This document shows, piece after piece, positions 1 to 11,365 of a DNA stretch of 64,000 nucleotides; position 1 is the first letter of the stretch, and every line of letters starts with the position of its first letter. This DNA comes from Pseudomonas botevensis (GTDB taxonomy: Bacteria > Pseudomonadota > Gammaproteobacteria > Pseudomonadales > Pseudomonadaceae), in contig NZ_JAHTKI010000004.1 in the NCBI RefSeq assembly GCF_019145475.1, positions 62,001 to 126,000 of the forward strand, written 5' to 3'. The translations under genes and the position numbers were made by a program. The notes under the pieces were generated by a model. That model made no database searches, was not told the DNA's origin, and saw nothing but the letters and a program-made list of their open reading frames with translations.

Positions 1-726
<726 letters not shown>

Positions 727-729
727 TTA

Positions 730-1104
730 TCAAAGTTTGGTCAGGGACAGGCCGGCCCAGGTGGCGAGCAGCCCGCCGAATACGCTGATGGCCGCATAGC
801 CCAGGGCCAGCGGCACTTGCCCGCTTTCCAGCAAGCGCACCGTATCCAGTGAAAAGGATGAAAAAGTCGTCAGCCCCCCGAGGAAGCCGACCATCAACCC
901 GGCGCGCACCTCGATCGGCACCTCCGGGCGTATCAAAAACAGACCGTACAACACACCGATCAGCAGACAGCCCACGATATTAACGGCGAGCGTCGCGGTA
1001 TAGAAGTGCCGTGGCCAATTGGCGTTGACCCAATTGCCGGTGGCGAAGCGCAACAAGGTGCCGGCAATGCCGCCGACCGAGACGGCAACAATCAATGGAA
1101 TCAC
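730..1104 (-). CDS. crcB: Fluoride exporter Fluc/CrcB
   Basis: Small inner-membrane protein of 124 residues, the usual length, with four hydrophobic segments. It carries the family hallmark [12 protein letters not shown] in the third segment, where the Phe and Thr/Ser residues line the fluoride path. Family members work as antiparallel dimers that let fluoride leave the cytoplasm. The start codon overlaps the rarA stop by 4 bases, so translation is probably coupled to rarA. I saw no fluoride riboswitch, and the overlap leaves no room for one directly upstream, so expression presumably follows rarA. Confidence 0.93.
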   Translation of the reverse strand: MIPLIVAVSVGGIAGTLLRFATGNWVNANWPRHFYTATLAVNIVGCLLIGVLYGLFLIRPEVPIEVRAGLMVGFLGGLTTFSSFSLDTVRLLESGQVPLALGYAAISVFGGLLATWAGLSLTKL

Positions 1105-2426
1105 GGTTTTCTCCGCTGCCGGGGGCTTAGACGGTCAAGTTGGGCGAGGTGGTTGAGCTTCTCGCCGATCTTCAACTCCAGGCCACGGGGCACCGGTTGG
1201 TAGAACGGAATCGGATCGAGTTCTTCCGGGAAATAGTCTTCGCCGGCGGCATAGGCGTCCGGCTCATCATGGGCATAACGGTATTCGTCGCCGTAACCCA
1301 GCTGCTTCATCAGCTTGGTCGGGGCGTTGCGCAGGTGCAGCGGCACTTCCAGCGAGCCGTATTCGGCGGCGGCACGCAGTGCGGTCTTGAAGCCCATGTA
1401 AACCGCGTTGCTTTTCGGCGCGCAGGCCAGATAGGTGATGGCCTGCGCCACCGCCAGTTCGCCTTCGGGGCTGCCGAGACGCTCCTGCACTTCCCACGCC
1501 GCCAGGCACAGGCTCAGGGCACGGGGGTCGGCGTTGCCGATGTCTTCGCTGGCCATGCGCACCACACGCCGGGCCAGGTACAGCGGATCGCAGCCGCCGT
1601 CGATCATCCGCGCGAACCAGTACAGCGCGCCATCGGGATTGGAGCCGCGCACCGATTTGTGCAGCGCGGAAATCTGGTCGTAGAAGGCTTCGCCACCCTT
1701 GTCGAAACGTCGGCGGGTGTCGCCGAGCAGACTTTGCAGCAGCTCGGTGCCCATCTCGCTGTTGTCTTCGGCCAGGTCCGAAGCGTTCTCCAGCAGATTG
1801 AGCAGGCGTCGGCCATCACCGTCGGCGGCCGACAGCAGCATCTGGAACCCTTCATCGCTGAGGGTCAGATTGCGTTTGCCCAGGCCTCGCTCTTCGGTCA
1901 GCGCGCGATGCACCAGTTTGCGCAACGCTGTTTCGTCGAGGCTCTTGAGCACGTAGACCCGCGCCCGCGACAACAGCGCGTTGTTCAATTCGAACGAAGG
2001 GTTTTCGGTGGTGGCGCCGATGAAAATCAGCGTGCCGTCCTCGACGTACGGCAGGAAGGCATCCTGTTGGGACTTGTTGAAGCGATGCACTTCATCGACG
2101 AACAGGATCGTGCGCTTGCCGTACTGGCCGGCCTGCTGCTTGGCGATTTCCACCGCCTGACGGATTTCCTTCACCCCGGCGAGTACAGCCGAGACCGTTT
2201 CGAAGTGCGCGTCCGAGACTTCCGCCAGCAGCCGCGCCAGCGTGGTTTTACCCACGCCCGGCGGCCCCCAGAAGATCATCGAATGCAGGGCACCCTGCTC
2301 CAGCGCCTCACGCAAAGGCTTGCCGCGAGCGAGCACGTGTTCCTGACCGACGTATTCGTCCAGATTGGTCGCGCGCAAACGGGCGGCCAGGGGCTGGGCA
2401 ATCGGCGCACTGCGAAACAGATCCAT
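1101..2426 (-). CDS. rarA: Replication-associated recombination protein RarA (MgsA), AAA+ ATPase
   Basis: AAA+ ATPase of the clamp-loader-like MgsA/RarA/WRNIP1 family, acting at stalled replication forks together with SSB. Visible motifs are Walker [10 protein letters not shown] near residue 55, Walker [11 protein letters not shown] near 110, sensor 1 GATTENPSF, and the C-terminal tetramerisation region containing [19 protein letters not shown]. Its 441 residues match the family. I use the ATG at 2426; the in-frame GTG one codon upstream is an alternative. It lies 36 bases downstream of lolA on the same strand, an order common in gammaproteobacteria (lolA-rarA-serS). Confidence 0.95.
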   Translation of the reverse strand: MDLFRSAPIAQPLAARLRATNLDEYVGQEHVLARGKPLREALEQGALHSMIFWGPPGVGKTTLARLLAEVSDAHFETVSAVLAGVKEIRQAVEIAKQQAGQYGKRTILFVDEVHRFNKSQQDAFLPYVEDGTLIFIGATTENPSFELNNALLSRARVYVLKSLDETALRKLVHRALTEERGLGKRNLTLSDEGFQMLLSAADGDGRRLLNLLENASDLAEDNSEMGTELLQSLLGDTRRRFDKGGEAFYDQISALHKSVRGSNPDGALYWFARMIDGGCDPLYLARRVVRMASEDIGNADPRALSLCLAAWEVQERLGSPEGELAVAQAITYLACAPKSNAVYMGFKTALRAAAEYGSLEVPLHLRNAPTKLMKQLGYGDEYRYAHDEPDAYAAGEDYFPEELDPIPFYQPVPRGLELKIGEKLNHLAQLDRLSPRQRRKP

Positions 2427-2462
2427 CACGTACCGTTGAAACCTCTGCTTGACCCTGTGGGG

Positions 2463-3083
2463 TTATTCCTGGATGACGTCGGCACCCTTGGGGATGTCGA
2501 ACTTGAACTTGGAGGCCGGCACCGCTTCGTTGGCCTTCACCCCGGTGAACAGGATGTTGGTGCGCTGACCGACGCTGTCGATCAGTTGCATGTCATTGAC
2601 CAGGCCGTTGCGGAACGACAGGCGCAGGCTGTCGAACAGGGTGTCCTTGGTTTTCGGCTTCAGGGTGAAGTCGATCACGCCGCCCGCTTCTTTCGCGGTG
2701 ATGTCGAAGCTCTGGCTGATCTTCGACACATCGCCGGACAGCAACAGGGCCGGCGTCTGGGTCAGGCGCTCATCCAGCTTCTTGATGGTGGCCTGCTCGA
2801 GATCCGGGTCCCACAGGGTGACTTTCTTGCCATCGGACACCATGGTCTGCTCGGCGGGCGCATTGGTGTGCCAGTAGAACAGGCCCGGACGCTGCAGCGT
2901 CATCTCGCCGGACGTTTCCTGCAACTGGGTGCCGCTGCCGTCGAGGGTCAGCTGGGAAAAGTTCGCGGTCAGGGTCTTGGATGTTTCCAGCAATTGGGTC
3001 AGGCGTGCCACGTCCTTGTCATCGGCGTGGGCCGAGAGAGTGGTCAGAGCCAGTACCGGCAGCAGCATGCGGATAAGACGCAT
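2463..3083 (-). CDS. lolA: Periplasmic lipoprotein carrier LolA
   Basis: Carries lipoproteins across the periplasm from the LolCDE inner-membrane complex to LolB. The 206-residue precursor has a Sec signal peptide ([20 protein letters not shown], then DDKDV). The mature part shows LolA features: an aromatic-rich strand ([12 protein letters not shown]), the [10 protein letters not shown] segment, and a C-terminal [12 protein letters not shown] strand. It sits between ftsK (81 bases upstream) and rarA, as is usual in Pseudomonas and Enterobacteria, and is essential in the family. Confidence 0.95.
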   Translation of the reverse strand: MRLIRMLLPVLALTTLSAHADDKDVARLTQLLETSKTLTANFSQLTLDGSGTQLQETSGEMTLQRPGLFYWHTNAPAEQTMVSDGKKVTLWDPDLEQATIKKLDERLTQTPALLLSGDVSKISQSFDITAKEAGGVIDFTLKPKTKDTLFDSLRLSFRNGLVNDMQLIDSVGQRTNILFTGVKANEAVPASKFKFDIPKGADVIQE

Positions 3084-3164
3084 GGGAGTCCTCTTGAATA
3101 CTCGTGGGAGAGCGGACGGCGCGTCATTGCGCCATCCCTTGCTTGGTAAATCCGGGGTTTCGAA

Positions 3165-5573
3165 TCAGTCGCGCATCGGGCCGGGGGCCAGGACTTCACG
3201 AGAACCGTTGGTGTTCATGGCCGTGACGACCCCGGCCATTTCCATGGCTTCGATCATGCGCGCGGCGCGGTTGTAGCCGATCTTCAGCTTGCGCTGCACG
3301 GCGGAAATCGACGCCCGGCGGCTTTCGAGAACGAACTGTACGGCTTCGTCGTACAGCGCGTCGGCTTCCGGATCATCGCCATCACCACCGCCGCTGCTGC
3401 CCTCGAAACCACTGCCCGCTTCTTCGACACCGTTGAGGATGTCGTCGTTGTACTCCGGCGCGCCTCGCAGTTTCCAGGCTTCGACCACGCGATGAACTTC
3501 ATCGTCGGAAACGAAAGCGCCGTGAACCCGGATCGGCAGGCTGGTGCCCGGCGGCATGTAGAGCATGTCACCGTGGCCCAGCAGTTGTTCGGCGCCGCCC
3601 TGGTCGATGATGGTCCGCGAGTCGATCTTGCTCGACACCTGGAACGCCATCCGTGTCGGGATGTTGGCCTTGATCAGACCGGTGATCACGTCCACCGACG
3701 GCCGCTGGGTCGCGAGGATCAGGTGGATACCCGCCGCACGCGCCTTCTGCGCGATACGGGCGATCAGTTCTTCGACCTTCTTGCCGACGATCATCATCAT
3801 GTCGGCGAATTCGTCGACCACCACCACGATGGTCGGCAGCTTCTGCAGCAGCGGCGCTTCGTCGTGGATACTTTCGCGCTTGTACAGCGGATCGCTCAAC
3901 GGCTCGCCGGCTTCGATGGCTTCCTTGACCTTGGCATTGAAGCCGGACAGGTTGCGCACACCCATCTTCGCCATCAGTTTGTAGCGCCGCTCCATCTCGG
4001 CAACGCTCCAGCGCAGGGCGTTGGCCGCGTCCTTCATGTCGGTGACCACCGGGCACAGCAGGTGCGGGATGCCTTCGTAGATCGACAGTTCAAGCATTTT
4101 CGGGTCGATCATGATCAGCTTGGCGTCGTCCGGCCCGGACTTGAACAGGATCGACAGGATCATCGCGTTCACACCCACCGACTTACCGGAACCGGTCGTA
4201 CCGGCCACCAGCAGGTGCGGCATCTTCGCCAGGTCGGTGATGACCGGTTTGCCGCCGATGTCATGACCCAGGGCCAGGGTGACCGGCGACTTGAAGTTGT
4301 CGTACTCGGGGGTCGACAGCACTTCGGAGAAACGCACGATCTGCCGGTCTTCGTTGGGAATCTCGATACCGACCGTGGTCTTGCCCGGAATCACTTCAAC
4401 CACCCGCACACTGGTCACGGCCAGGGAACGCGCAAGGTCTTTCGCCAGGTTGGCGATACGGCTGACCTTCACCCCGGCGGCCGGCTGGATTTCGTAACGG
4501 GTGATGACGGGGCCGGGATGGATCGAATCCACCGCGACCTCGACGCCGAACTCCTTGAGCTTGATCTCCAGCAAGTGGCCGACCGCAGCCAGGGATTCGG
4601 GCGAGTAATTGAGTTGTTTCTTTTCTGCAGGGTCGAGAATGGAAATCGGCGGCAAGGTGCCTTCCACCGCACTGTCGACGAACAGCGGCACCTGCTTCTC
4701 TTTCTGCACGCGTTTGCTTGGCTCGGGGGCCTTGACCGGCGCTGGAGCGATGACCGGCGGCACCTGTTTCTCACGCTCGGACATGTGTTTGCTCAGAGCC
4801 TGCTCGCGCTCGATCAGGCGCTCCTTGACCTTGGCCTGCTCGCGCTTGTCGGTGACGGTCGGTGCGACGACGTCGTGTACACGGTCGTCGACTTCGCGCA
4901 ATTGCGCGACCAGTTGCTTACGCTCGGTGCGTGCCGTCCACCAGCGATTGATCGCGCCCTGAAACAGTTCGAACAGATCGAGGGTGATCTTGCCGGTGAC
5001 GTCCATCACCTTGAACCACGACAGGTCGGTAAACACCGTCAGGCCAAACAGGAACAGCGCAATGAACAGCAGCGTGCTGCCCTGGATGTTCAGGGCGTTG
5101 CGGGCCAGATCGCCGAGGCTTTCACCCAGCGCACCACCGGCGCCAGCCGGCAGACCGGTGGCAGCGTGGAAATGAATGTGCGCCAGAGCGGCACCGGACA
5201 GCACCAGAAACACCAGGCCGATCAGGCGCCAGGAGAACAGCCAGCCGCTCCACTGCCAGGGTTCGTGGCGCTGACGGAAGATCTGATAAGCCTTGATCGC
5301 CAGCAGCAACGGGAAGATGTACGCGAAGTAACCCAGCACCATGAACAGGATGTCGGCGCTGTAGGAACCGGCCGGGCCGCCGAAGTTCTGCACGTCGTCG
5401 ATCTTGCTGTTGTGGCTCCAGCCCGGATCGTCCTTGCCGTAAGTCAGCAACGCCATCATCAGGAACAGGCACAAGGCGCCGATGGCGATCAGTGCACCTT
5501 CCTTGAGTCGGTAGTGCAACTGCTGACGCCAGAGCGGAACGACTGTTTTTGGTGCTTCGGTGGATTTCTTCAA
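3165..5573 (-). CDS. ftsK: DNA translocase FtsK
   Basis: Septal DNA pump that clears chromosome termini and activates XerCD at dif. The N-terminus has four or five membrane segments (about residues 25-200). A charged linker rich in Glu, Lys and Pro follows. The RecA-like motor has Walker [11 protein letters not shown] and Walker [13 protein letters not shown], and the C-terminal winged-helix gamma domain ([23 protein letters not shown]) reads KOPS. The start is uncertain. I favour TTG at 5573 (LKKSTEAPK, about 802 residues, with an AGGAAA upstream), which fits the lengths of other Pseudomonas FtsK; a TTG at 5636 would add 21 residues. Confidence 0.93.
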   Translation of the reverse strand: MKKSTEAPKTVVPLWRQQLHYRLKEGALIAIGALCLFLMMALLTYGKDDPGWSHNSKIDDVQNFGGPAGSYSADILFMVLGYFAYIFPLLLAIKAYQIFRQRHEPWQWSGWLFSWRLIGLVFLVLSGAALAHIHFHAATGLPAGAGGALGESLGDLARNALNIQGSTLLFIALFLFGLTVFTDLSWFKVMDVTGKITLDLFELFQGAINRWWTARTERKQLVAQLREVDDRVHDVVAPTVTDKREQAKVKERLIEREQALSKHMSEREKQVPPVIAPAPVKAPEPSKRVQKEKQVPLFVDSAVEGTLPPISILDPAEKKQLNYSPESLAAVGHLLEIKLKEFGVEVAVDSIHPGPVITRYEIQPAAGVKVSRIANLAKDLARSLAVTSVRVVEVIPGKTTVGIEIPNEDRQIVRFSEVLSTPEYDNFKSPVTLALGHDIGGKPVITDLAKMPHLLVAGTTGSGKSVGVNAMILSILFKSGPDDAKLIMIDPKMLELSIYEGIPHLLCPVVTDMKDAANALRWSVAEMERRYKLMAKMGVRNLSGFNAKVKEAIEAGEPLSDPLYKRESIHDEAPLLQKLPTIVVVVDEFADMMMIVGKKVEELIARIAQKARAAGIHLILATQRPSVDVITGLIKANIPTRMAFQVSSKIDSRTIIDQGGAEQLLGHGDMLYMPPGTSLPIRVHGAFVSDDEVHRVVEAWKLRGAPEYNDDILNGVEEAGSGFEGSSGGGDGDDPEADALYDEAVQFVLESRRASISAVQRKLKIGYNRAARMIEAMEMAGVVTAMNTNGSREVLAPGPMRD

Positions 5574-6096
5574 AACGCTTCTTTTCCTGCGCCAGCGGCG
5601 CGTCCATCTATTGAAATGACGATAAAAACTGCCCAATCCGGGCAGGTAAAAAAGTTGACGGGCGCAACTGAGACTACTTTTAACACTGCGCCCCGGTTTT
5701 TATAAACCGGGCGCGCGGCGAATATTCTGTAACAGCCCGGCATTGTACGGGTTTGTACGTCCGATGCCATGCTTCAAACCCCATGTTCAAGCATAGTCGG
5801 CCCCGCGCGACGTGCGGCTCAATTTGAGCATGCATTGTCTTTTGTGACAAAGGCTTATGAGGTGTATTTGATGAACGTAGCGAAGCATTACCGAACCTGC
5901 CTCCCCGACGAGCACCGGATGCCTGTCAGGCCGGACGCAGACAGGTCGCAACGCTCGCTTACGACCGCATCCACGGCGCCAAGTTGCAACCTTGCCGATG
6001 CCGAGCAGGATCGACACGACATTCCTGTCATTTAACGGCACACTTCATGGCGGGCCGAGACGCCCACCGCCCTCCCCTTCTGCAAGCCCGGATGCC
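5574..6096. other. 523-base gap between divergent ftsK and aat
   Basis: I see no credible gene here. It holds a CCCGGTTT/AAACCGGG hairpin (5692-5711) that would lie in the ftsK leader. There is also an 8-of-9 dyad ATGCTTCAA...TTCAAGCAT (5769-5794) and a perfect dyad GCTCAA-T-TTGAGC (5817-5829), possibly operators. As I recall, many Pseudomonas genomes carry trxB (thioredoxin reductase) at this place between ftsK and aat; no trxB-like sequence is visible. Confidence 0.5.
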
Positions 6097-6777
6097 ATGC
6101 TGACCTGGTTACAACGCAACACACTGAGTTTTCCACCCCTGGAAAAGGCCATGCGCGACCCCAACGGGTTGTTGGCCGCCGGCGGTGATCTGTCTGCCGA
6201 TCGTCTGATCCAGGCGTATCGCCATGGCTGCTTTCCGTGGTTTTCCGAAGGCCAGCCGATTCTCTGGTGGTCGCCGGACCCACGCACGGTCCTGTTTCCT
6301 GACGAGCTGCATGTGTCCCGCAGCCTGGACAAACTGTTGCGTAAACAGCGCTATCAGGTGACCTTCGATCAGGATTTTCACGCGGTCATCCGCGCCTGCG
6401 CCGCGCCAAGGGATTACGCCGACGGCACCTGGATCACTCAAGCCATGCAGGACGCCTACGTTGAACTGCACCGACGCGGCTTTGCCCATTCAGTGGAAGT
6501 CTGGGACCAGGGCGAACTGGTCGGCGGGCTGTACGGCCTGGCGATGGGCCAACTGTTTTTTGGCGAATCGATGTTCAGCCGCGCCGACAACGCCTCGAAA
6601 TATGGCTTTGCGACCCTGGTACGGCATCTGAAAGAATCGGGTTTCGTGTTGATCGACTGTCAGATGCCGACCGACCATCTGCACAGTCTTGGTGCCCGAG
6701 CCATCTCCCGCCCCGCATTCGCTGACTACCTGGCCCGCCACCTGGATCAACCCAGTCGCGCCACCTGGGTTTGCTGA
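6097..6777 (+). CDS. aat: Leucyl/phenylalanyl-tRNA--protein transferase
   Basis: Transfers Leu or Phe from charged tRNA to proteins beginning with Arg or Lys, creating primary N-degrons for ClpS/ClpAP. The start MLTWLQRN gives 226 residues, typical for the family. Conserved blocks include [33 protein letters not shown] and YADGTWIT, and the GNAT-like core [20 protein letters not shown]. An in-frame upstream extension is poor in conserved sequence and is not used. bpt follows 57 bases later, so the two N-end-rule transferases form one unit. Confidence 0.97.
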   Translation: MLTWLQRNTLSFPPLEKAMRDPNGLLAAGGDLSADRLIQAYRHGCFPWFSEGQPILWWSPDPRTVLFPDELHVSRSLDKLLRKQRYQVTFDQDFHAVIRACAAPRDYADGTWITQAMQDAYVELHRRGFAHSVEVWDQGELVGGLYGLAMGQLFFGESMFSRADNASKYGFATLVRHLKESGFVLIDCQMPTDHLHSLGARAISRPAFADYLARHLDQPSRATWVC

Positions 6778-6834
6778 GCGACTTTGCCGCGCGTGGCTTA
6801 CACTTAATTCACCAGCTTATCCCGAGGGTTGATC

Positions 6835-7542
6835 ATGACCGAGTTGGCGCGTTTGAAGTTTTATGCCACTCAGCCTCACTCTTGCAGTTATCTGCCCGAG
6901 GAGCAGGCTACGACCCTGTTCCTCGATCCGAGCCAGCCCATGGATGTGCATGTCTACGCAGATCTGTCGGAAATGGGCTTTCGTCGCAGCGGCGATCACC
7001 TGTACCGCCCGCATTGCCAGAACTGCAATGCCTGTGTACCTGCGCGCATCCCGGTGGCGCAGTTCAACCCCAACCGGCAGCAGAAGCGGATTTTCAAACG
7101 CAACGCCGATCTGCAGGTTCGCCCGGTCAAGCCAGGGTTCAGTGAAGAGTACTTCGACCTCTACCAGCGCTACATCGAGCAACGCCACGCCGACGGCGAT
7201 ATGTACCCGCCAAGCCGCGACCAATTCTCGACTTTTCTGGTAAGAGACCTGCCCTTCTCGCGTTTTTACGAGTTCCGGCTCGACGGACGGTTGGTGGCCG
7301 TAGCAGTGACCGACCTGCTGCCCAATGGCTTGTCGGCGGTCTACACCTTCTACGAACCGGACGAAGAACGCCGTAGCCTGGGGCGTTATGCGATCCTCTG
7401 GCAAATTGCCGAAGCCCAGCGTTTGGGGCTCGAAGCGGTCTACCTGGGTTACTGGATCAAGAACTGCAAAAAGATGAACTACAAGACCCAGTATCGCCCC
7501 ATTGAACTACTGATTAATCAGCGCTGGGTCATCCTGAACTAA
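6835..7542 (+). CDS. bpt: Aspartate/glutamate leucyltransferase (arginyltransferase family)
   Basis: Bpt attaches Leu to proteins with N-terminal Asp or Glu, turning acidic N-termini into ClpS-recognised degrons. The family is related to eukaryotic ATE1 arginyltransferase. The 235 residues show the N-terminal domain with the Cys cluster [11 protein letters not shown] near residues 60-70. The C-terminal acyltransferase domain includes [18 protein letters not shown] and [14 protein letters not shown]. The ATG at 6835 follows a GAGGG ribosome site; the TTG six bases upstream is less likely. The protein is often annotated Ate; the bacterial specificity (Leu onto Asp/Glu) is inferred from the family. 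Confidence 0.95.
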   Translation: MTELARLKFYATQPHSCSYLPEEQATTLFLDPSQPMDVHVYADLSEMGFRRSGDHLYRPHCQNCNACVPARIPVAQFNPNRQQKRIFKRNADLQVRPVKPGFSEEYFDLYQRYIEQRHADGDMYPPSRDQFSTFLVRDLPFSRFYEFRLDGRLVAVAVTDLLPNGLSAVYTFYEPDEERRSLGRYAILWQIAEAQRLGLEAVYLGYWIKNCKKMNYKTQYRPIELLINQRWVILN

Positions 7543-7654
7543 ACGCAAGCCCTAAACCCCTTGGCGTAAACCCCATTTTTCGGGCACAATGCACGCCGCT
7601 TTTGCCTGGCGCAGTTGCACCGGGCCATTCATTGGATACCGAGGGCTTTACTGC

Positions 7655-7873
7655 ATGTCGAAAGAAGACAGCTTCGAAATGGAAGGCACTGTCGTCGACA
7701 CCCTGCCCAACACCATGTTTCGTGTGGAGTTGGAAAATGGGCACGTCGTAACCGCGCACATCTCCGGCAAGATGCGCAAGAACTACATTCGTATTCTTAC
7801 CGGTGACAAAGTGCGCGTCGAGCTGACGCCCTATGACTTGAGCAAAGGGCGCATCACTTACCGCGCTCGTTAA
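7655..7873 (+). CDS. infA: Translation initiation factor IF-1
   Basis: 72-residue S1/OB-fold protein that occupies the ribosomal A site during initiation. The sequence [19 protein letters not shown] and the [16 protein letters not shown] block are nearly invariant in gammaproteobacteria. It lies 112 bases after bpt and is followed at once by a strong terminator (7889-7914). It may have its own promoter in the bpt-infA gap, though I could not define one with confidence. Confidence 0.98.
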
Positions 7874-7888
7874 TCAAGTCAATACAAG

Positions 7889-7914
7889 ACGCCCGGCTAA
7901 TGCCGGGCGTTTTT
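7889..7914 (+). terminator. Rho-independent terminator after infA
   Basis: Perfect 9-bp stem ACGCCCGGC/GCCGGGCGT with loop TAAT, followed by TTTT. It lies 15 bases after the infA stop and ends the aat-bpt-infA unit. Confidence 0.92.
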
Positions 7915-7955
7915 GTTTGTCCGGGATTTGGGTTTTGAGCGCTTGGAGCTTGGGA

Positions 7956-8068
7956 TTTTGGGTGAATATCCGCTGCTGCGGTAACGGCTTCTTATGGTTT
8001 CGCCCTTACGGCGAGCCAAGGCGAAACCGCCAGCCGCAACACCCGAAGCAACGGATATTCACCCAAAA
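7956..8068. repeat. Palindromic MITE-like element
   Basis: A 113-base element bounded by a perfect 17-bp inverted repeat (TTTTGGGTGAATATCCG at 7956-7972 and its complement at 8052-8068). Inside is a second perfect 9-bp inverted repeat, GGTTTCGCC (7996-8004) with GGCGAAACC (8020-8028), around CGCCCTTACGGCGAG. The inner motif resembles short interspersed repeats common in P. fluorescens genomes. There is no transposase. It separates the convergent infA and clpA terminators. Confidence 0.6.
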
Positions 8069-8088
8069 CCCAAAAACCACCAGACAGC

Positions 8089-8113
8089 AAAAAGGCGCCC
8101 AAAGGCGCCTTTT
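8089..8113 (-). terminator. Terminator of clpA
   Basis: Stem AAAAGGCGCC/GGCGCCTTTT (8090-8099 and 8104-8113) with loop CAAA. Read on the minus strand it ends in a T run, 16 bases after the clpA stop. Confidence 0.9.
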
Positions 8114-8128
8114 GCTCACAACCAGCCG

Positions 8129-10399
8129 TCAGGCCATTTCAGCAGTAGTCTCGAAGTCGAAGGTCAGCTCGCCGTCCTTGATGTCGATGTGCACCACACC
8201 GCCATGCTCGGCCAGTTCGCCAAACAGGATCTCCTCCGCCAGCGGACGCTTGATCTTGTCCTGGATCAGGCGCGCCATCGGCCGGGCACCCATTGCCGAA
8301 TCGTAACCACCGGCCGCCAGCCAGCTGCGCGCCGCGTCGGTGACCTCCAGCAGCACGCGCTTGTCTTCCAGCTGCGCCTGAAGTTCGGTGAGGAACTTGT
8401 CCACCACACTTTTGATGACCTCATGACTGAGGCGACCAAACTGAATGATGGTGTCCAGACGGTTGCGGAATTCCGGCGTGAAGCTCTTCTTGATCACTTC
8501 CATCGCATCGGACGAATGATCCTGATGAGTGAAACCGATCGAAGCGCGCGCCGCCGTTTCGGCACCGGCGTTGGTGGTCATGATGACAATCACGTTGCGG
8601 AAATCCGCCTTGCGCCCGTTGTTGTCGGTCAGCGTGCCGTGGTCCATCACCTGCAACAGCAGGTTGAAGACTTCCGGGTGCGCCTTCTCGATTTCATCGA
8701 GCAGCAACACGCAATGTGGCTGCTTGGTGATTGCCTCGGTCAACAGACCGCCCTGGTCGAACCCGACATATCCCGGAGGCGCACCGATCAGACGCGATAC
8801 GGTGTGGCGCTCCATGTACTCGGACATGTCGAAGCGCACCAGTTCAATGCCCAGCGCTTTAGCCAACTGGCGCGCCGCTTCGGTCTTGCCGACACCGGTA
8901 GGACCGGCGAACAGGAAGGAACCGACCGGCTTGTCAGGCGATTTCAGCCCGGCACGGGACAACTTGATAGCCGTCGACAACGAATCGATCGCCGCATCCT
9001 GACCAAACACGGTGAGTTTCAGGTCGCGCTCCAGGTTACGCAGCAATTCCTTGTCGGAACTGGTGACGTGCTTCGGCGGAATCCGCGCGATCTTGGCGAC
9101 AATGTCTTCGACCTGCGGCACTTCAATGCGCTTCACGCGCACATCGACCGGTTGCAGACGCTGGTAGGCACCCGCCTCGTCGATCACATCGATGGCCTTG
9201 TCCGGCATATGCCGGTCATTGATGTAGCGCGACGCCAGCTCAGCGGCGGCACGCAGCGACTCATCGCTGTACTCGATGTTGTGATGCTGTTCGAAGCGTC
9301 CTTTCAGGCCGCGCAGGATACCGATGGTGTCTTCCACCGACGGCTCGACGACGTCGACCTTCTGGAAGCGCCGCGCCAGGGCACGGTCTTTCTCGAAGAT
9401 GCCACGAAATTCCTGGAACGTGGTCGAACCGATGCAACGGATATCACCCGACGACAGCAGCGGCTTGAGCAGGTTCGAGGCGTCCATCACCCCACCGGAC
9501 GCAGCACCCGCACCAATGATGGTGTGGATTTCGTCGATGAACAGGATCGCCTGTGGACGTTTTTTCAGTTCGTTGAGCAGCGCCTTGAAGCGCTTCTCGA
9601 AATCGCCGCGATACTTGGTGCCTGCGAGCAGCGCGCCCAGATCGAGGGAGTAAACAACACTGTTCGCCAGCAGATCCGGCACCTGGTTGTCGACAATGCG
9701 CTTGGCCAGGCCTTCGGCAATCGCGGTTTTACCCACGCCCGCCTCGCCCACCAGCAGCGGATTGTTCTTGCGCCGGCGCGCCAGGATCTGCGCGACACGC
9801 TCAACCTCCATTTCACGCCCTACCAGCGGATCGATCCGGCCCTGGCGTGCGAGTTCGTTGAGGTTGCTGGCATAAGCATCCAGAGGATTGCCTGAAGAAG
9901 AAGACTCACCGCCCTCGTCGTCCTGCATATCTTGCTCACCTTCAGAGTGATCGCCATGCCCCGGCACCTTGGAAATACCGTGGGCGATATAGTTGACGAC
10001 ATCAATGCGGGCAACGCTCTGCTGTTTAAGCAGGAACACTGCCTGACTCTCTTGCTCACTGAAGATCGCAACCAGCACGTTGGCGCCAGTCACTTCGCGT
10101 TTGCCCGAGCTCTGTACATGAAAGACAGCACGTTGCAGTACACGCTGGAAGCCCAGGGTTGGCTGGGTTTCACGATCTTCGTCATGGACGGGGATCAATG
10201 GCGTGGTGGAGTCGATGAACTCCTGCAGATCATGCTTGAGTTTGTCGAGGTTTGCGCCGCAGGCACGCAAAACGGTGGCGGCAGCCTCATTGTCCAATAA
10301 GGCCAGCAGCAGGTGTTCGACGGTCATGAACTCATGACGCTTCGAACGAGCCTCCTTGAAGGCAAGATTGAGGGTGACTTCGAGCTCGCGGTTTAACAT
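8129..10399 (-). CDS. clpA: ATP-dependent Clp protease ATPase subunit ClpA
   Basis: Hexameric AAA+ unfoldase that feeds ClpP. The 756 residues comprise the N domain (1-140, binds ClpS), D1 with Walker [10 protein letters not shown] and Walker [11 protein letters not shown]2 with Walker [10 protein letters not shown] and Walker [12 protein letters not shown], and a C-terminal small domain. The IGF loop that docks on ClpP ([10 protein letters not shown]) is present. It lies 30 bases downstream of clpS, which supplies N-degron substrates, so the two are co-transcribed. Length and all motifs are canonical. Confidence 0.98.
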   Translation of the reverse strand: MLNRELEVTLNLAFKEARSKRHEFMTVEHLLLALLDNEAAATVLRACGANLDKLKHDLQEFIDSTTPLIPVHDEDRETQPTLGFQRVLQRAVFHVQSSGKREVTGANVLVAIFSEQESQAVFLLKQQSVARIDVVNYIAHGISKVPGHGDHSEGEQDMQDDEGGESSSSGNPLDAYASNLNELARQGRIDPLVGREMEVERVAQILARRRKNNPLLVGEAGVGKTAIAEGLAKRIVDNQVPDLLANSVVYSLDLGALLAGTKYRGDFEKRFKALLNELKKRPQAILFIDEIHTIIGAGAASGGVMDASNLLKPLLSSGDIRCIGSTTFQEFRGIFEKDRALARRFQKVDVVEPSVEDTIGILRGLKGRFEQHHNIEYSDESLRAAAELASRYINDRHMPDKAIDVIDEAGAYQRLQPVDVRVKRIEVPQVEDIVAKIARIPPKHVTSSDKELLRNLERDLKLTVFGQDAAIDSLSTAIKLSRAGLKSPDKPVGSFLFAGPTGVGKTEAARQLAKALGIELVRFDMSEYMERHTVSRLIGAPPGYVGFDQGGLLTEAITKQPHCVLLLDEIEKAHPEVFNLLLQVMDHGTLTDNNGRKADFRNVIVIMTTNAGAETAARASIGFTHQDHSSDAMEVIKKSFTPEFRNRLDTIIQFGRLSHEVIKSVVDKFLTELQAQLEDKRVLLEVTDAARSWLAAGGYDSAMGARPMARLIQDKIKRPLAEEILFGELAEHGGVVHIDIKDGELTFDFETTAEMA

Positions 10400-10429
10400 A
10401 GCTTCACCTCATACCCAAGTGGTCGGCGA

Positions 10430-10792
10430 TTAACCGTCCTTCTCGATTTCACAGAGTAGCGGATGCTGGCTTTCCCTGGCGTACTGGTTGACCTGCATGG
10501 CCTTTGTCTCGGCGATGTCGCGGGTAAACACTCCACATACTGCCCGTCCTTCTGTATGAACGGCCAGCATGACCTTGGTCGCCAGCTCGCGATTCAGGTT
10601 AAAAAACACCTCGAGCACTTCGACGACGAAATCCATCGGTGTGTAGTCATCATTAAACAAAACCACCTTGTACATCGGCGGCGCCTGTAACGCAGGCTTT
10701 GCTTCCTGAACAGCAATACCCGCTGAATCGTCGTCGTGTAAATCAGGGCGATCCTGATTGAATGTTAGTCGAATCTGGCTGATTGCATGCAT
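10430..10792 (-). CDS. clpS: ClpA adaptor ClpS
   Basis: Binds N-terminal Leu, Phe, Tyr or Trp and delivers such proteins to ClpAP. 120 residues: a flexible N-terminal 40 that controls ClpA activity, then the core with [20 protein letters not shown], which forms the residue-binding pocket (Asn-Asp-Asp and Met), and [19 protein letters not shown]. It is divergent from cspD, from which it is separated by 224 bases. With aat and bpt at 6-7.5 kb it completes the N-degron route in this window. Confidence 0.97.
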   Translation of the reverse strand: MHAISQIRLTFNQDRPDLHDDDSAGIAVQEAKPALQAPPMYKVVLFNDDYTPMDFVVEVLEVFFNLNRELATKVMLAVHTEGRAVCGVFTRDIAETKAMQVNQYARESQHPLLCEIEKDG

Positions 10793-11016
10793 GGAAAGAA
10801 AGGTTCGTCAGTTGTGCAAATACAGTGGTGGGGGCGGCTTGACACGTTTTCAACTCCGACTGCCCGGTCACCTTGACTATCGGGAAAACGGTGTTACAAC
10901 CAATAGAACCCACAGTGGGTAAAAAAGATCCGCGGCGTCAATCTTTTTAACGGATTGGATGGCGGATGAATTGGATGATACTCCAGCGTTGGAGTCTGTT
11001 GCAGAGGGATTTGAGC

Positions 11017-11280
11017 ATGGCTGTCGGCAAGGTGAAATGGTTCAACAATGCCAAGGGCTACGGATTCATAAACGAGGATGACAAGACCGAAGATCTGTTC
11101 GCCCACTTCTCGGCCATCGAAATGGATGGCTATAAAACCTTGAAGGCGGGTCAGGCGGTGGTTTTCAACATCATTCAAGGCCCGAAGGGGCTGCATGCCG
11201 TCGCCATCAAGGACAAATCGGCCGTTGATGCGGCAGCGGCCGCCAGTGCCGTCGGCGCACAGGCCAAAGTTCTGAGCTGA
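11017..11280 (+). CDS. cspD: Cold-shock-domain protein CspD
   Basis: 87-residue single-stranded nucleic acid binding protein. RNP1 (KGYGFI) and RNP2-like (DLFAHF) motifs lie in a cold-shock fold of about 68 residues, followed by an Ala-rich tail ([18 protein letters not shown]). In E. coli, CspD is a stationary-phase inhibitor of replication; the same role here is inferred. The start MAVGKVKWF follows GAGGGA. It is divergent from clpS, the usual Pseudomonas and Enterobacteria arrangement. Confidence 0.94.
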   Translation: MAVGKVKWFNNAKGYGFINEDDKTEDLFAHFSAIEMDGYKTLKAGQAVVFNIIQGPKGLHAVAIKDKSAVDAAAAASAVGAQAKVLS

Positions 11281-11309
11281 CCGACACTTCCCAAGGGTCT
11301 CAGCCATAA

Positions 11310-11347
11310 AAAATCGCCCGGCTCGATCACTCGAGCCGGGCGATTTT
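11310..11347. terminator. Bidirectional terminator between cspD and icd
   Basis: Perfect 17-bp stem (11310-11326 and 11331-11347) with a TCAC loop, flanked by A and T runs. It can end both cspD (+) and icd (-). Confidence 0.93.
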
Positions 11348-11365
11348 CGCTGCCCGTTATTTCGC

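Noticed and set aside
1140..3149. 669-codon open frame running antisense through rarA and lolA
   Set aside because: It spans two well-supported genes on the other strand and has no domain of its own.
7917..8306. Open frames through the repeat element between infA and clpA
   Set aside because: They consist of the inverted repeats and the clpA antisense strand.
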